Shown here piece by piece: positions 1-11,239 of a stretch of 64,000 nucleotides of DNA. The DNA lies in assembly GCF_012927455.1 (NCBI RefSeq), contig NZ_JABBPE010000016.1, forward strand, positions 372,001 through 436,000, given 5' to 3'. The DNA comes from Polaromonas sp. GTDB taxonomy: Bacteria; Pseudomonadota; Gammaproteobacteria; Burkholderiales; Burkholderiaceae_C. Position numbers and translations under genes: made by a program. Every line of letters begins with the position of its first letter. The first letter of the stretch is position 1. Below the pieces are notes generated by a model. The model saw only the letters and a program-made list of their open reading frames with translations, was not told the origin of the DNA and made no database searches.

Positions 1-1165
1 CCGCCACATCAAACACCGGATGCATATAGTTGAATTCGCCCATGATGTGCTTACGCGCGATCTCGCGTGCCGGATTCAGGGACACCAGCAGCGGCTGGGC
101 GAACGGCAGCGGCTGCAGCAGGTTAAGCAGGTAGTGAAGGCAGACGCGTGCCGGTTCGCTGGCGCTGGGCGCGTTTCGCTCGTAATTCCAGGCTGCCCAG
201 GCGAGCTTTTTTTGCGGCAGTACCGTGGCATCGGTGTGCAGCACGGCGCGATTGGGCTGGTAAGAAATGGCGCCCAGCAGCGCGCGTTCGGTCGGGCTGG
301 CGCCGGGCAACAGCGCCAGAGATTGGTCGGAGTGCGCGGCCAGAACCACCTTGTCAAAGTGCTCGACGCCGCCGTCGCTGAACACGCGCACGCCGCCGCG
401 CGCCACGCCGGCGTCACGCTCAATCCGGCGCACTGGCGTGTTCAGGCGCTTGTCGGCAATGCCTGCAATGATTTTTTCAACGTAGTGGCGCGCGCCACCT
501 TTGACCGTCCACCACTGCGGCCGGTCGGTGACCTGCAGCAAGCCGTGGTTGTGGCAAAAACGGATCATGGTGGCGACCGGAAACTGCAACATCTGCTCGG
601 TCGGGCACGACCAAATGCAACCCATCATGGGCAAGAAGTACCAGTTGCAAAATTCTTCCGGGAACTTGTTGGCGCGCAGGAATTCGCCAAGTGGCTGCCG
701 CATCGCGGCGTCGGCACCCGACACGGCCAGCCGCGTGGTGATGCGGTTGAAGCGAACAATGTCCGCCAGCATGCGCAGGAATTTCCAGTTCGCCAGATTG
801 CCGCGCTGGGCAAACACGCTGTTCAGGCTGGAACCGGCCCATTCCAGGCCTCCGCCAGCCGAACCATTCGGCAGCTTGACCGAAAACGACATGTCGGAAC
901 GAGCCGTGGCCACGCCAAGTTCGGCAAACAGCGTGATGAGCTGCGGGTAAGTGCGTTCGTTGAACACCAGAAAGCCGGTATCCACACCATGGCTGACCAG
1001 ACCCTGCGGCGATGCCAGCGTGACGTCTACGGTATGTGTGTGGCCGCCGAAATAGTCGCCCGCCTCAAACAGCGTGACTTCGGCCAAACCCTGCAGCGTA
1101 TGCGCGACCGCCAGCCCGGAAATACCGGAGCCGACAATGGCTACACGCAGGGAGACGCCGCTCAT
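1..1165 (-). CDS. FAD-dependent amine-oxidase-like oxidoreductase (partial, C-terminus off the window)
   Basis: The reverse strand is open from an ATG at 1165 to the window edge, about 388 codons. The N-terminus VAIVGSGISGLAVAHTL is a GxGxxG dinucleotide-binding fold, followed by EAGDYFGGHTHTV, the adenine-ribose region typical of NAD(P)/FAD-binding amine-oxidase-like proteins. Later segments (WTVKGGARHYVEKI, VVLAAHSDQSLALL) also fit this family, whose members often sit beside cyclopropane-fatty-acid synthase or photolyase genes; those neighbours would lie outside the window. The substrate cannot be read from the sequence. A strong-looking promoter lies about 370 bp upstream. Family assignment is firm, function is not. 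Confidence 0.8.
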   Translation of the reverse strand, partial: MSGVSLRVAIVGSGISGLAVAHTLQGLAEVTLFEAGDYFGGHTHTVDVTLASPQGLVSHGVDTGFLVFNERTYPQLITLFAELGVATARSDMSFSVKLPNGSAGGGLEWAGSSLNSVFAQRGNLANWKFLRMLADIVRFNRITTRLAVSGADAAMRQPLGEFLRANKFPEEFCNWYFLPMMGCIWSCPTEQMLQFPVATMIRFCHNHGLLQVTDRPQWWTVKGGARHYVEKIIAGIADKRLNTPVRRIERDAGVARGGVRVFSDGGVEHFDKVVLAAHSDQSLALLPGASPTERALLGAISYQPNRAVLHTDATVLPQKKLAWAAWNYERNAPSASEPARVCLHYLLNLLQPLPFAQPLLVSLNPAREIARKHIMGEFNYMHPVFDVA

Positions 1166-1326
1166 GCGGACACCCGGAATATAAAAATGCTGCGAAGCGC
1201 CCCGGCGCGAACGAGGGAGGGAGGGAGGAGGAGGAGCGCCCCGAGATTGCATCCGACCCCAGAGGGTGCGGAAGGCTTCGCAACAATGAAACTTTTTCTT
1301 CGCTGGACTTGCTTGTTGCAGCAGAA

Positions 1327-1358
1327 AACGCCAGCCCCTGTATGAGCGCGCTGGCGTT
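1327..1358 (-). repeat. 9-bp perfect hairpin in the leader of the oxidoreductase gene
   Basis: AACGCCAGC at 1327-1335 pairs with GCTGGCGTT at 1350-1358 around a 14-nt loop. No T-run follows on either strand, so it is not an obvious intrinsic terminator. It lies between the predicted promoter and the start codon at 1165. Confidence 0.4.
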
Positions 1359-1533
1359 GCCGGAGTTCCCGGCCTGTTCGCGATTGGCTCAGTAAAGTTT
1401 TGTGAAGCGGGAAACCGCTTATGTCAATCCGGCAATTCCAGTGGAAGACGGCAGGGGCAGCGCGCACCGCACGGGATGCTCTTTTAAGCGGGGCCGAGGC
1501 GTCTTGGCGGAGCGATAGGTGCTGCATGCACGC

Positions 1534-1563
1534 ATCATACCGCCATAAATACTAATTAGTCAA
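1534..1563 (-). promoter_or_regulatory. predicted sigma70 promoter for the FAD oxidoreductase
   Basis: On the reverse strand a TTGACT -35 (1558-1563) and a TATGAT -10 (1534-1539) are separated by 18 bp. The boxes sit inside an inverted repeat TAAATACT (1545-1552) / AGTATTTA (1579-1586), and TACTGAACAGTA (1570-1581) is a further palindrome just upstream, suggesting a repressor or activator site. Confidence 0.55.
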
Positions 1564-1600
1564 AAACGCTACTGAACAGTATTTATATTCAGGATGGCGC

Positions 1601-2200
1601 TCAGGGTTTGGCCAGTTGTTTCTCGATTTCCTGCAGCAACTTGCCGCTGCTCGGGTCGGCCTTGGAGTCAAAACTGACCACGCTCACGCCGTCGCGCGCA
1701 ATCACGTATTTGTAGAAGTTCCAGCTTGGCGCGACGCCGGTTTTGGCGGTCAGCTGTTTGAACAGGGGGCTGGCGTCCTTGCCGCTCACGCTGGTTTTCG
1801 TGAACATCGGAAATTTCACGCCAAAAGTGTTCTCGCAAAAATCCGCAATCTCCTTGTTGCTGCCGGTTTCCTGCGAAAAGTCGTTGGAAGGAAAGCCCAG
1901 CACCACCAGCCCGCGCTGCTGGTACTTGGCATGCAGCGCTTCCAGGCCCTGATACTGCGGCGTGAAACCGCAAAAACTGGCGGTATTGACCACCACCACG
2001 ACCTTGCCGCTGTACTGGCAAAGCGACTGCGGTTTTTCGTCCTGCAGGCGCAACACATCCTGCTTGAGCAGCGCCGGGCAGAGCGGCTGCGGGGTTGCCG
2101 CAGGGGTGGCGGGCGTCGCCGACCAGACCATTGGCGCGAACATCGCCGCGCCGCTAAAAAGCGCTATCAGCAGCAGGGGTTTAGGCGCAAGGGTGTACAT
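1601..2200 (-). CDS. exported glutathione peroxidase (thiol peroxidase, GPx family)
   Basis: 199 aa. GPx signatures are clear: NTASFCGFTPQY with peroxidatic Cys77, FPSNDF, and the C-terminal WNFYKYVI block that supplies the catalytic Trp and Asn. Like most bacterial GPx it has Cys where animal enzymes have selenocysteine, and such enzymes usually use thioredoxin. The first ~28 residues (LLLIALFSGAAMFAPMVWSA) form a cleavable signal peptide, so it should act in the periplasm, unlike the common cytoplasmic BtuE/GpxA. It is a single gene facing left, with no co-directional partner in an evident operon. Confidence 0.9.
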   Translation of the reverse strand: MYTLAPKPLLLIALFSGAAMFAPMVWSATPATPAATPQPLCPALLKQDVLRLQDEKPQSLCQYSGKVVVVVNTASFCGFTPQYQGLEALHAKYQQRGLVVLGFPSNDFSQETGSNKEIADFCENTFGVKFPMFTKTSVSGKDASPLFKQLTAKTGVAPSWNFYKYVIARDGVSVVSFDSKADPSSGKLLQEIEKQLAKP

Positions 2201-2454
2201 GGCATGGCTCGCTAACAGTTAAGTGGGAATTCATTCTGGCATTTTTGTGTCGCTGGCGCTGACGCGAGGGGCGGCTGACCCGCCGGTCTGGGCGGACATG
2301 GCGGCCAACATCTGCTGGCGACAAACGCTCGCGGCGCTCTCAAAAAATCAGCTGGCGTCATTACTTTTAGGGCTTAATAGTAAAAAAATGTCTCACGGCC
2401 GCACCCCTGAGGCTGGATACAGCTATTTACTCGACCCTTCCCCCGGAGCATGCA

Positions 2455-3435
2455 ATGACCAGATTCATAGCTGTAGCGCTGGCAGCCGCCACCATGGCAC
2501 TGCTGACGGGCTGTGCCACGCCAAACCGCATCGATGCCGAGCTGCACAGCATCGATCAAGGCAAGTTGCCCGATGCGAACGTCCGCCTGAACATCCCCGG
2601 CCTCGGACCTTGCACCGACAACCCGAACCGATCCTTGCCGCTCAACACGCAGCAGCCGGTGACCGTGCTGGTGCATGGCTGCTTCGGCTCATCCGGGCTG
2701 TTTCGCGGGCTGGCGCAAGTGCTGGCCTTTCATGGCCAGCAGACCGCCTGTTTCACCTACAACGACCGCGACAGCATGCTGCTGAGTTCGGCCCAGCTCA
2801 ACGCGGCGCTCGACCAGCTTGGGCAACAAATGGAGGACAAGCGCGTCACCGTCATCGGCCACAGCCAGGGTGCGCTGGTCGCGCGCAAGGCACTGGTGGC
2901 CAATCGGCGTGATGCGATCAGCAACCGTGATTTAAAGCTGCGCCTGGTGACCGTGTCTGGCCCCTTCGCCGGCATCGCGTCCGCCAATCAATGCGGCAAC
3001 CCGCTCACGCGGCTGCTCACGCTGGGCCTGATCGCGCCCATGTGCCACATCGTGACAGGCGACAAATGGTCGGAAATTACCTACAACTCGCCTTTCATCT
3101 TGCAGCCCGGCGCCTTGCACCCGCAGGTGGACGGCTTCCTCAAGGTGGTGACCGATGAGCGCGGCAGCTGCCGACGCTCAAAAAACGGCGCCTGCGTAAA
3201 GTCCGACGAAATATTCAGCCTGGAAGAGCAGCGCAACGCCATCATTGACCGCGACCCTCTCACCAACATCGTGGAAATCAAGGCAGGCCACGTCGAGATC
3301 GTCGGCGACCAGCGCGTCGCGCCGGTCAAGCTGATCAAGGTGCTGCAGCAAAACGCCATCATCCAGCCGACGGAGCCAGAACGCACGGCAAGCCTGCAGC
3401 TGCTGTTGACGCAGCTGTACGGCGCGGCGAACTGA
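2455..3435 (+). CDS. lipoprotein alpha/beta-hydrolase (lipase/esterase-like)
   Basis: 326 aa. The N-terminus ends in a lipobox LLTGC with Cys20, so the mature protein should be a membrane-anchored lipoprotein. VTVLVHGCFGSSG is the HG oxyanion-hole region and VIGHSQGALVA is the nucleophile elbow with Ser137 (GHSQG). A late segment EIKAGHVEIVGD probably carries the catalytic His. This is the lipase/esterase fold; the natural substrate is unknown. A GGAG-like ribosome site precedes the ATG. The gene stands alone, diverging from the peroxidase gene across 254 bp in which nothing else is recognised. Confidence 0.75.
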   Translation: MTRFIAVALAAATMALLTGCATPNRIDAELHSIDQGKLPDANVRLNIPGLGPCTDNPNRSLPLNTQQPVTVLVHGCFGSSGLFRGLAQVLAFHGQQTACFTYNDRDSMLLSSAQLNAALDQLGQQMEDKRVTVIGHSQGALVARKALVANRRDAISNRDLKLRLVTVSGPFAGIASANQCGNPLTRLLTLGLIAPMCHIVTGDKWSEITYNSPFILQPGALHPQVDGFLKVVTDERGSCRRSKNGACVKSDEIFSLEEQRNAIIDRDPLTNIVEIKAGHVEIVGDQRVAPVKLIKVLQQNAIIQPTEPERTASLQLLLTQLYGAAN

Positions 3436-3611
3436 CTGCGGCGGATTCGCTGGCTTCAGGCCGCCGGCTTCACCAGCCATCACATTCGCCGCCTAAAATC
3501 AGCAGCCTAACCGGGATGAAACCGGCGGCACATCCAGCGCCGGTTTTGCTGCGTATCCTGCTTATCCCGCTACTTTCGCTTCTTTCGCGCATTGCCCTGC
3601 AAGGAGTTCAC

Positions 3612-4493
3612 ATGCTTTACCCCGAATTGTTCAAACAGCTTGAAGCCGTCCGCTGGAATATGGACAGCGACATTCCCTGGACCAGTTTTGACGCGACCAG
3701 GCTCAGCGACGAGCAGGCACAGACCATCAAGATGAACGCCATCACCGAGTGGTCGGCACTCCCGGCGACCGAAATGTTCTTGCGCGACAACCGGGGCGAC
3801 AGCGATTTTTCGGCCTTCATGTCGATCTGGTTTTTTGAAGAGCAAAAGCATGCGCTGGTGCTGATGGAATACCTCAGGCGCTTTCGGCCCGAGCTGGCGC
3901 CCACCGAGCAGGAGCTGCACGCGGTGCGCTTCGAGTTCGAGCCGGCGCCCCCACTGGAAACGCTGATGCTGCATTTTTGCGGTGAGATCCGGCTCAACCA
4001 CTGGTACCGCCGCGCCAGCCAATGGCACACCGAGCCGGTGATCCAACAGATCTACACCCGTCTCAGCCAGGACGAGGCGCGTCACGGCGGCGCTTACCTG
4101 CGCTACATGAAGCGCGCCATCGGCAATTTTGGCAATGAAGCCCGCAGCGCCTTCAGCAAGGTCGGCGTGCTGATGGCGAGCGCGCGCCGCACCGCGCAGG
4201 CGCTGCATCCGACCAATCTGCATGTCAACAAAAGCCTGTTCCCGCGCGACACGATTCAAAGCCGACTGCCCAATCCCGAGTGGCTGGAGCATTGGCTGGA
4301 CACGCAGATCAGGTTTGACGCAGTCTGGGAAGGCAAGGTGGTTGAGCGCATCCTGCACAACCTGAGCCTGCTGCTGAACCAGAGCTTCAAGAGCGTGCAG
4401 GAACTCAACCGCTACCGCAAGGCCTTAAGCCGCGAATTAAGCCGCGAGCTGGCCGCGGGCCTGGCGCCAGACGCCAAGGTGCCCGCGTTATGA
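3612..4493 (+). CDS. acyl-ACP-desaturase-like ferritin-fold di-iron protein
   Basis: 293 aa from the ATG at 3612, chosen because AAGGAG lies 5-10 bases before it; the open frame extends upstream to 3516 without a better site. The di-iron ligand pattern of the acyl-ACP desaturase/ferritin superfamily is present: WFFEEQKH (ExxH) and, about 80 residues later, LSQDEARH (second ExxH), with ETLMLHFCGE between them supplying another Glu. Plant-type desaturases have EENRH and DEKRH at the same places. The enzyme could desaturate or hydroxylate a thioester-bound acyl chain; the reaction is not proven. It overlaps rfaE2 by four bases (ATGA), implying co-translation with a lipopolysaccharide gene. Confidence 0.7.
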   Translation: MLYPELFKQLEAVRWNMDSDIPWTSFDATRLSDEQAQTIKMNAITEWSALPATEMFLRDNRGDSDFSAFMSIWFFEEQKHALVLMEYLRRFRPELAPTEQELHAVRFEFEPAPPLETLMLHFCGEIRLNHWYRRASQWHTEPVIQQIYTRLSQDEARHGGAYLRYMKRAIGNFGNEARSAFSKVGVLMASARRTAQALHPTNLHVNKSLFPRDTIQSRLPNPEWLEHWLDTQIRFDAVWEGKVVERILHNLSLLLNQSFKSVQELNRYRKALSRELSRELAAGLAPDAKVPAL

Positions 4494-4978
4494 GTGATCC
4501 AGCATTCTTTGCCAAGATCGCGGCGCGCCAGCAAGCGGCGGCGCGCGTGGCGGCCCTGCCCCATCCTGTGGTGTTCACCAACGGCGTGTTCGATGTGCTG
4601 CACTGCGGCCATGCCACGTATCTGGCGCGGGCGCGCGCGTTAGGCGCCAGCCTGGTGGTGGCACTCAACACCGATGCGTCGGCCAGGCGCCTCGGCAAGG
4701 GGCCAGACCGACCGCTCAACAACCAGCAGGACCGCGCCGTGCTGATGGCGGCGCTGGAGTCTGTCAGCCTGGTCACCTGGTTTGACGAGGACACGCCGCT
4801 GCAACTGGTCAGCGCGCTCAGGCCGGATATTCTGGTCAAGGGCGGCGACTACGACATGGACACGCTGCTTGAAACGGCGGTCGTCAAAGCCTACGGCGGC
4901 CGGGCGCTGGCGCTGCCGTTTGTCGATGGTTATTCGACGACGGCGCTGGTGCAAAAGATCCGGCAGGAACGTCCGTAG
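4490..4978 (+). CDS. rfaE2: D-glycero-beta-D-manno-heptose 1-phosphate adenylyltransferase
   Basis: 162 aa, equivalent to the C-terminal domain of HldE in enterobacteria; many Betaproteobacteria encode the kinase and adenylyltransferase halves separately. The nucleotidyltransferase signature FTNGVFDVLHCGHATYL carries the HxGH motif (His38, His41), and VDGYSTTALVQKI matches the C-terminal STT nucleotide-binding motif. It transfers AMP to heptose-1-phosphate to make ADP-heptose for the LPS inner core. The start codon overlaps the stop of the upstream di-iron gene. The kinase partner is not in this window. Confidence 0.9.
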   Translation: MSDPAFFAKIAARQQAAARVAALPHPVVFTNGVFDVLHCGHATYLARARALGASLVVALNTDASARRLGKGPDRPLNNQQDRAVLMAALESVSLVTWFDEDTPLQLVSALRPDILVKGGDYDMDTLLETAVVKAYGGRALALPFVDGYSTTALVQKIRQERP

Positions 4979-5430
4979 TTCTTGCGGGCCGCAAGCCGCG
5001 CCAACACAGCCAGGCATTCACATTGCTACTGTATTGATAGCTGTTAGCGCCCGTTTTTACTGGGCTGCAAGTCAATTTTGTTTCTTTTAAGGGTCGAATC
5101 CTTAGGGCACGATGAACTGCCAAGGAGCGACACGAGGCTCGGGCACATCGCCTCGTCGTATGAACTGTCCGTCGTGCTCCACATGGCAGGGCCTATTCAG
5201 GCGCACATCCATGTCCAAAACTCTCTTGGTCTGAGCCGGACCCGCTGCCCATTAAGTCGCGGCCCCCGCAAAAGGGGTAGGGCGTGTTAACACCAATAGC
5301 AGCCTCTCTACAAGCCTGATGCAATGAACTTTTACCAAGGCCGCAGCTTATGGCTTTCGCGCTCCCGGGCCAGGCAACGTATCATCGAAAAAAGCCCATT
5401 CCGGACGATTCTGAAGTAAAAATATCGGCC
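4979..5430. other. intergenic region, about 450 bp
   Basis: It contains one copy of the palindromic repeat (5022-5071) and short inverted repeats such as CGAGGC/GCCTCG near 5132-5154. Short frames here (for example 5078-5290) show no recognisable domain or ribosome site. The open frame of the downstream kinase could extend back to 5350 but that segment does not look like a protein N-terminus. Confidence 0.4.
5022..5071 (+). repeat. palindromic repeat family A, copy 1
   Basis: ATTGCTACTGTATTGATAGC, then CTGTTAGCGCCCG and TGGGCT after a short spacer: the two-hairpin layout (GCTA..TAGC; GCCC..GGGC) shared by all copies. The first hairpin is slightly degenerate. Intergenic, between rfaE2 and the sensor kinase. 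Confidence 0.7.
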
Positions 5431-7107
5431 ATGAAAGAACTCAATGTCAATCTGACACGCACCACCACCCGGTTGGCCAGCGTCATAGCCGGTTTGATTG
5501 CATTTCCCTTGCCCGTGGCTTTTTTTATCCTGGTCCTGCAGTTCAACCTGGCCGCCATGAACGACGAGGCGAAAATCAGGGCTGACAATTTATCCGCGCT
5601 GATCAGTACCAATCCCCAATCCTGGCAGCTTGACGAGGCACGGCTTCAGGAACTGATCAAGGACTTAAACGACACCGGCTTACCTGAATCACGCCGCGTA
5701 GTTGACGTCAATGGCCGGGTGATTGTCCAAAGCTTCGATTCCAATGAATACCGTGGACCGGTGGAAGCCTTAGAAGCCCTGGATCCCCGAAACGCTTTGA
5801 CGATCGCGCGCAGATCCGACCTGATGGACTCGGGCAAGGTAGTCGGCCGGTTCGAGATCATGCGCGACGTGCGGCCCTTGCTGCTTGAAACGGCCCTGGT
5901 GAGCTTGCTGGGCCTGTTTTTGGGCGCTTTGGTGTTGGTGGTTTTACGCGTTTACCCGCTGCGCGCGCTAAAGCTGACCCTTGCGACTCTGGCCCAGGAA
6001 AAGGAGCGTGCAGAAGTCACCCTGCAGGCCATCGGCGACGCGGTCGTCACCATTGATGGCCGGGGAACGGTGCAGTCGTTTAACCCGGCGGCCGAAAGAA
6101 TCTTCGGTTATGCCGCGGCCGAGGTTGTCGGGCAGAGCATGAAAATGCTGATGCCCGAGTCATTCGGCAATGCGTTTGACAGCTACTTGCGGCGCTATCC
6201 TGATACCGGTCAACCCTACCTGACCGGGGTCGAACGCGAGATATCGGCGCAGCGCAGCGACGGCGAGGTTTTTCCGGTAGACCTGCGGATTTCCGAGTTC
6301 TATCTGTATGGGCGCCGTCAACTGATTGGCAGCATGCGCGACGTCACCGAGCGCAAGCGGGCGCAAGTCGAAATATTGCAACTCAACGCCAATCTTGAAG
6401 CGCGGGTAGAAGAGCGTACCGCGCAGCTGAAGTTTGCCAACGAGCAGCTTCGCATCGTCACCCAGCGGCTGCGCCAGCTGGCAGCGCACCAGGAGGGGGT
6501 GCGCGAAGCCGAACGCACCCGCATTGCGCATGAATTGCATGATGAACTCGGCGGATTGCTGACATCGGCCCGGTTCGACATCAGCAGGCTCGGCCAACTG
6601 CCCGGCATCCCTGCCAGCCCCATTGAAAAGGTGCGTGACACGGTCGACGCGGCCATCGGTTCGACCCGGGCCATCATCTCCGACCTCAGGCCGCCGGTGA
6701 TCGACCACCTCGGGGTGTGGCGGGCCATCGACTGGTACGCCAGGGAACTGGCAAATCGTCGCGGGCTGCGCCGCCAGGTAGTCATTGCACCCGAGCTCGA
6801 GGATGTGACCCCGGCCCATGATGTCGGCATCTGCCTGTACCGACTCGTCCAGGAAGCCTTGAACAATGTCGTCAAGCATGCCGAGGCCACTTCGATCATC
6901 GTGAACGTCAGGCGCTTGCCTACCGGGCTGGTTGAGGTGGAAACTATTGACGATGGCAAGGGTTTGTCTAGTGAAGACCTTGCCAAGGTCGGGCGTTGGG
7001 GAGTGATGGGGATGCGTGAACGCGTGCACAGCCACGGTGGCGAATTGACGATCGAAAGCACACCAGGGCGCGGCACCACGCTGCGCGCCACTTTACGCAT
7101 CGACTGA
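5431..7107 (+). CDS. membrane sensor histidine kinase, NarX/HisKA_3 type, with PAS domain
   Basis: 558 aa from the ATG at 5431 (an in-frame ATG at 5350 is possible but adds an unlikely hydrophilic leader). Membrane segments near residues 13-38 and 155-175 flank a periplasmic sensor region of about 115 residues. A PAS domain follows (QAIGDAVVTIDGRGTVQSFNPAAERIFGY), then a coiled segment and the HisKA_3 box RIAHELHDELGG with the expected phospho-acceptor His370, then a HATPase with EALNNVVKHAEA (N box) and DDGKGL (G box). It should phosphorylate the NarL-type regulator one base downstream. The stimulus is unknown. Confidence 0.88.
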   Translation: MKELNVNLTRTTTRLASVIAGLIAFPLPVAFFILVLQFNLAAMNDEAKIRADNLSALISTNPQSWQLDEARLQELIKDLNDTGLPESRRVVDVNGRVIVQSFDSNEYRGPVEALEALDPRNALTIARRSDLMDSGKVVGRFEIMRDVRPLLLETALVSLLGLFLGALVLVVLRVYPLRALKLTLATLAQEKERAEVTLQAIGDAVVTIDGRGTVQSFNPAAERIFGYAAAEVVGQSMKMLMPESFGNAFDSYLRRYPDTGQPYLTGVEREISAQRSDGEVFPVDLRISEFYLYGRRQLIGSMRDVTERKRAQVEILQLNANLEARVEERTAQLKFANEQLRIVTQRLRQLAAHQEGVREAERTRIAHELHDELGGLLTSARFDISRLGQLPGIPASPIEKVRDTVDAAIGSTRAIISDLRPPVIDHLGVWRAIDWYARELANRRGLRRQVVIAPELEDVTPAHDVGICLYRLVQEALNNVVKHAEATSIIVNVRRLPTGLVEVETIDDGKGLSSEDLAKVGRWGVMGMRERVHSHGGELTIESTPGRGTTLRATLRID

Positions 7108-7108
7108 C

Positions 7109-7768
7109 ATGATTCAACACCTCTCAACGTCCCGTAAGTTGCGCGTACTCGTCGTCGACGACCACCCCATGGTGCTACAGGGTCTGCGCACCATGCTGCT
7201 TGAAGCCGGCGACATCGATGTGGTGGCCGAAGCGGCCGATGCGAGAACGGCGATCGCTGTCGTTCGAACCACAGCGCTCGACCTGGTGCTGTCGGACATG
7301 ACGCTGCCCGACAAGACAGGTTTGGAGCTGCTCAAGATGATCAAGGCCGAGCAGCCAACCCTTCCGGTGCTGATGCTTAGCATGTACGCCGAAGAAGTCT
7401 TTGCCGTGCGGGCGCTCAAGTTGGGTGCAGCGGGCTATCTGATGAAAGATGTGGATGCCGCCACGCTGGTCGATGCCCTTCGCCGGGCAGGCAGCGGCGG
7501 CAAATACGTTTCTCCCGGTGTGGCCGAACGGCTCGCCCGTCACTTCGACGCAGTTTCCACAGGCGCACTGCACGAGCGGCTGTCGGAGCGCGAGTTCGAG
7601 GTGTTTCGCCTTATCGCCACGGGCAAGAGTCTGACCGAAATCGGATTGGGCCTGCATGTCAGCGTCAAGACGGTCAGCAGCTACCGCACGCGCATCATGG
7701 AGAAAACGGGGTTTCGCTGCAACGCGGAATTTACCCGCTACGCCCTCGATCAACACCTGGTCGACTAG
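7109..7768 (+). CDS. NarL/LuxR-family response regulator
   Basis: 219 aa. Receiver domain with VVDDHP, phospho-acceptor Asp63 in LSDMTLPDKTG, and the Lys in GYLMKD. The C-terminal LuxR-type helix-turn-helix is LSEREFEVFRLIATGKSLTE followed by LHVSVKTVSSYRTRIMEKTG. It begins one base after the kinase stop codon, so the pair is almost certainly co-translated and cognate. No target promoter can be assigned from this window. Confidence 0.9.
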   Translation: MIQHLSTSRKLRVLVVDDHPMVLQGLRTMLLEAGDIDVVAEAADARTAIAVVRTTALDLVLSDMTLPDKTGLELLKMIKAEQPTLPVLMLSMYAEEVFAVRALKLGAAGYLMKDVDAATLVDALRRAGSGGKYVSPGVAERLARHFDAVSTGALHERLSEREFEVFRLIATGKSLTEIGLGLHVSVKTVSSYRTRIMEKTGFRCNAEFTRYALDQHLVD

Positions 7769-7777
7769 GCTGCACCC

Positions 7778-7993
7778 TCACGACGCGTAGCGCAAGTCGT
7801 TAATTACTTCTTCCAACTGCTCCATCACCGCTGCCTCTCTCTCATCTTCGCCTGCCGAAGCTTGGTAATACTTTTCAGACACAAAGACTTCAACTTTTTC
7901 AAGTTTTTCTATTAACGCCTCTGCGCGAGCTTGTTCACTACCTTGTTCGCGCCGCGCGGCGCTCCTTTTTTCCCCTGCATGGTGGTCTAGGCT
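7778..7993 (-). pseudogene. start-less coding remnant (C-terminal fragment of an unknown protein)
   Basis: The reverse strand is open for 71 codons between an upstream stop (7994-7996) and a TGA at 7778-7780. It encodes a hydrophilic, helix-prone, Glu/Lys-rich tail with pieces such as ALIEKLEKVEVFVSEKYYQA and EDEREAAVMEQLEEVINDL, but has no ATG or ribosome site at its beginning. Base composition is more AT-rich than the neighbouring genes. It starts 16 bp after the RND pump stop codon on the same strand. It looks like the surviving 3' end of a lost gene; the family was not recognised. Confidence 0.35.
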
Positions 7994-8008
7994 TCACGCT
8001 TACTCTTC

Positions 8009-11113
<3,105 letters not shown>

Positions 11114-11130
11114 GACATCGCCCGCCCGGC

Positions 11131-11192
11131 CGCCCGAAGGGAGGTGAGCGCCCCCCGGGGGGGCAGCGAGAAACGAAGTGTTGAGCATGGGG
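11131..11192. repeat. GC-rich repeat family B, copy between adaptor and pump genes
   Basis: A CCCCCCGGGGGGGCAGCGA core lies immediately before the RND gene, matching the core of the glnE and adaptor copies. If the ATG at 11188 is used, this repeat encodes a 25-residue N-terminal extension. Confidence 0.5.
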
Positions 11193-11208
11193 GTATCATT
11201 TGCGCTCC

Positions 11209-11239
11209 TTATTTAATAGCTACTGGCGCAGATGGCGCC
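11209..11239 (+). repeat. palindromic repeat family A, partial copy overlapping the adaptor gene 3' end
   Basis: TTATTTAATAGCTACTGGCG resembles the central part of the repeat. On the coding (reverse) strand it reads GTAGCTATTAAATAA, providing the last codons (VAIK) and the stop of the adaptor gene. Confidence 0.5.

Larger units (their letters stand above)
1166..1600. other. intergenic region, 435 bp
   Basis: No convincing gene. It holds a sigma70-like promoter near 1534-1563 reading leftward, nested inverted repeats around that promoter (1545-1586), a purine-rich run at 1213-1240, and a perfect 9-bp hairpin at 1327-1358. Since the leftward oxidoreductase starts at 1165, most of the stretch would be its 5' leader. 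Confidence 0.5.

Noticed and set aside
5078-5290. 70-codon frame before the NarX-like kinase
   Set aside because: No ribosome site, domain or codon pattern; ends in repeat-like GC sequence.
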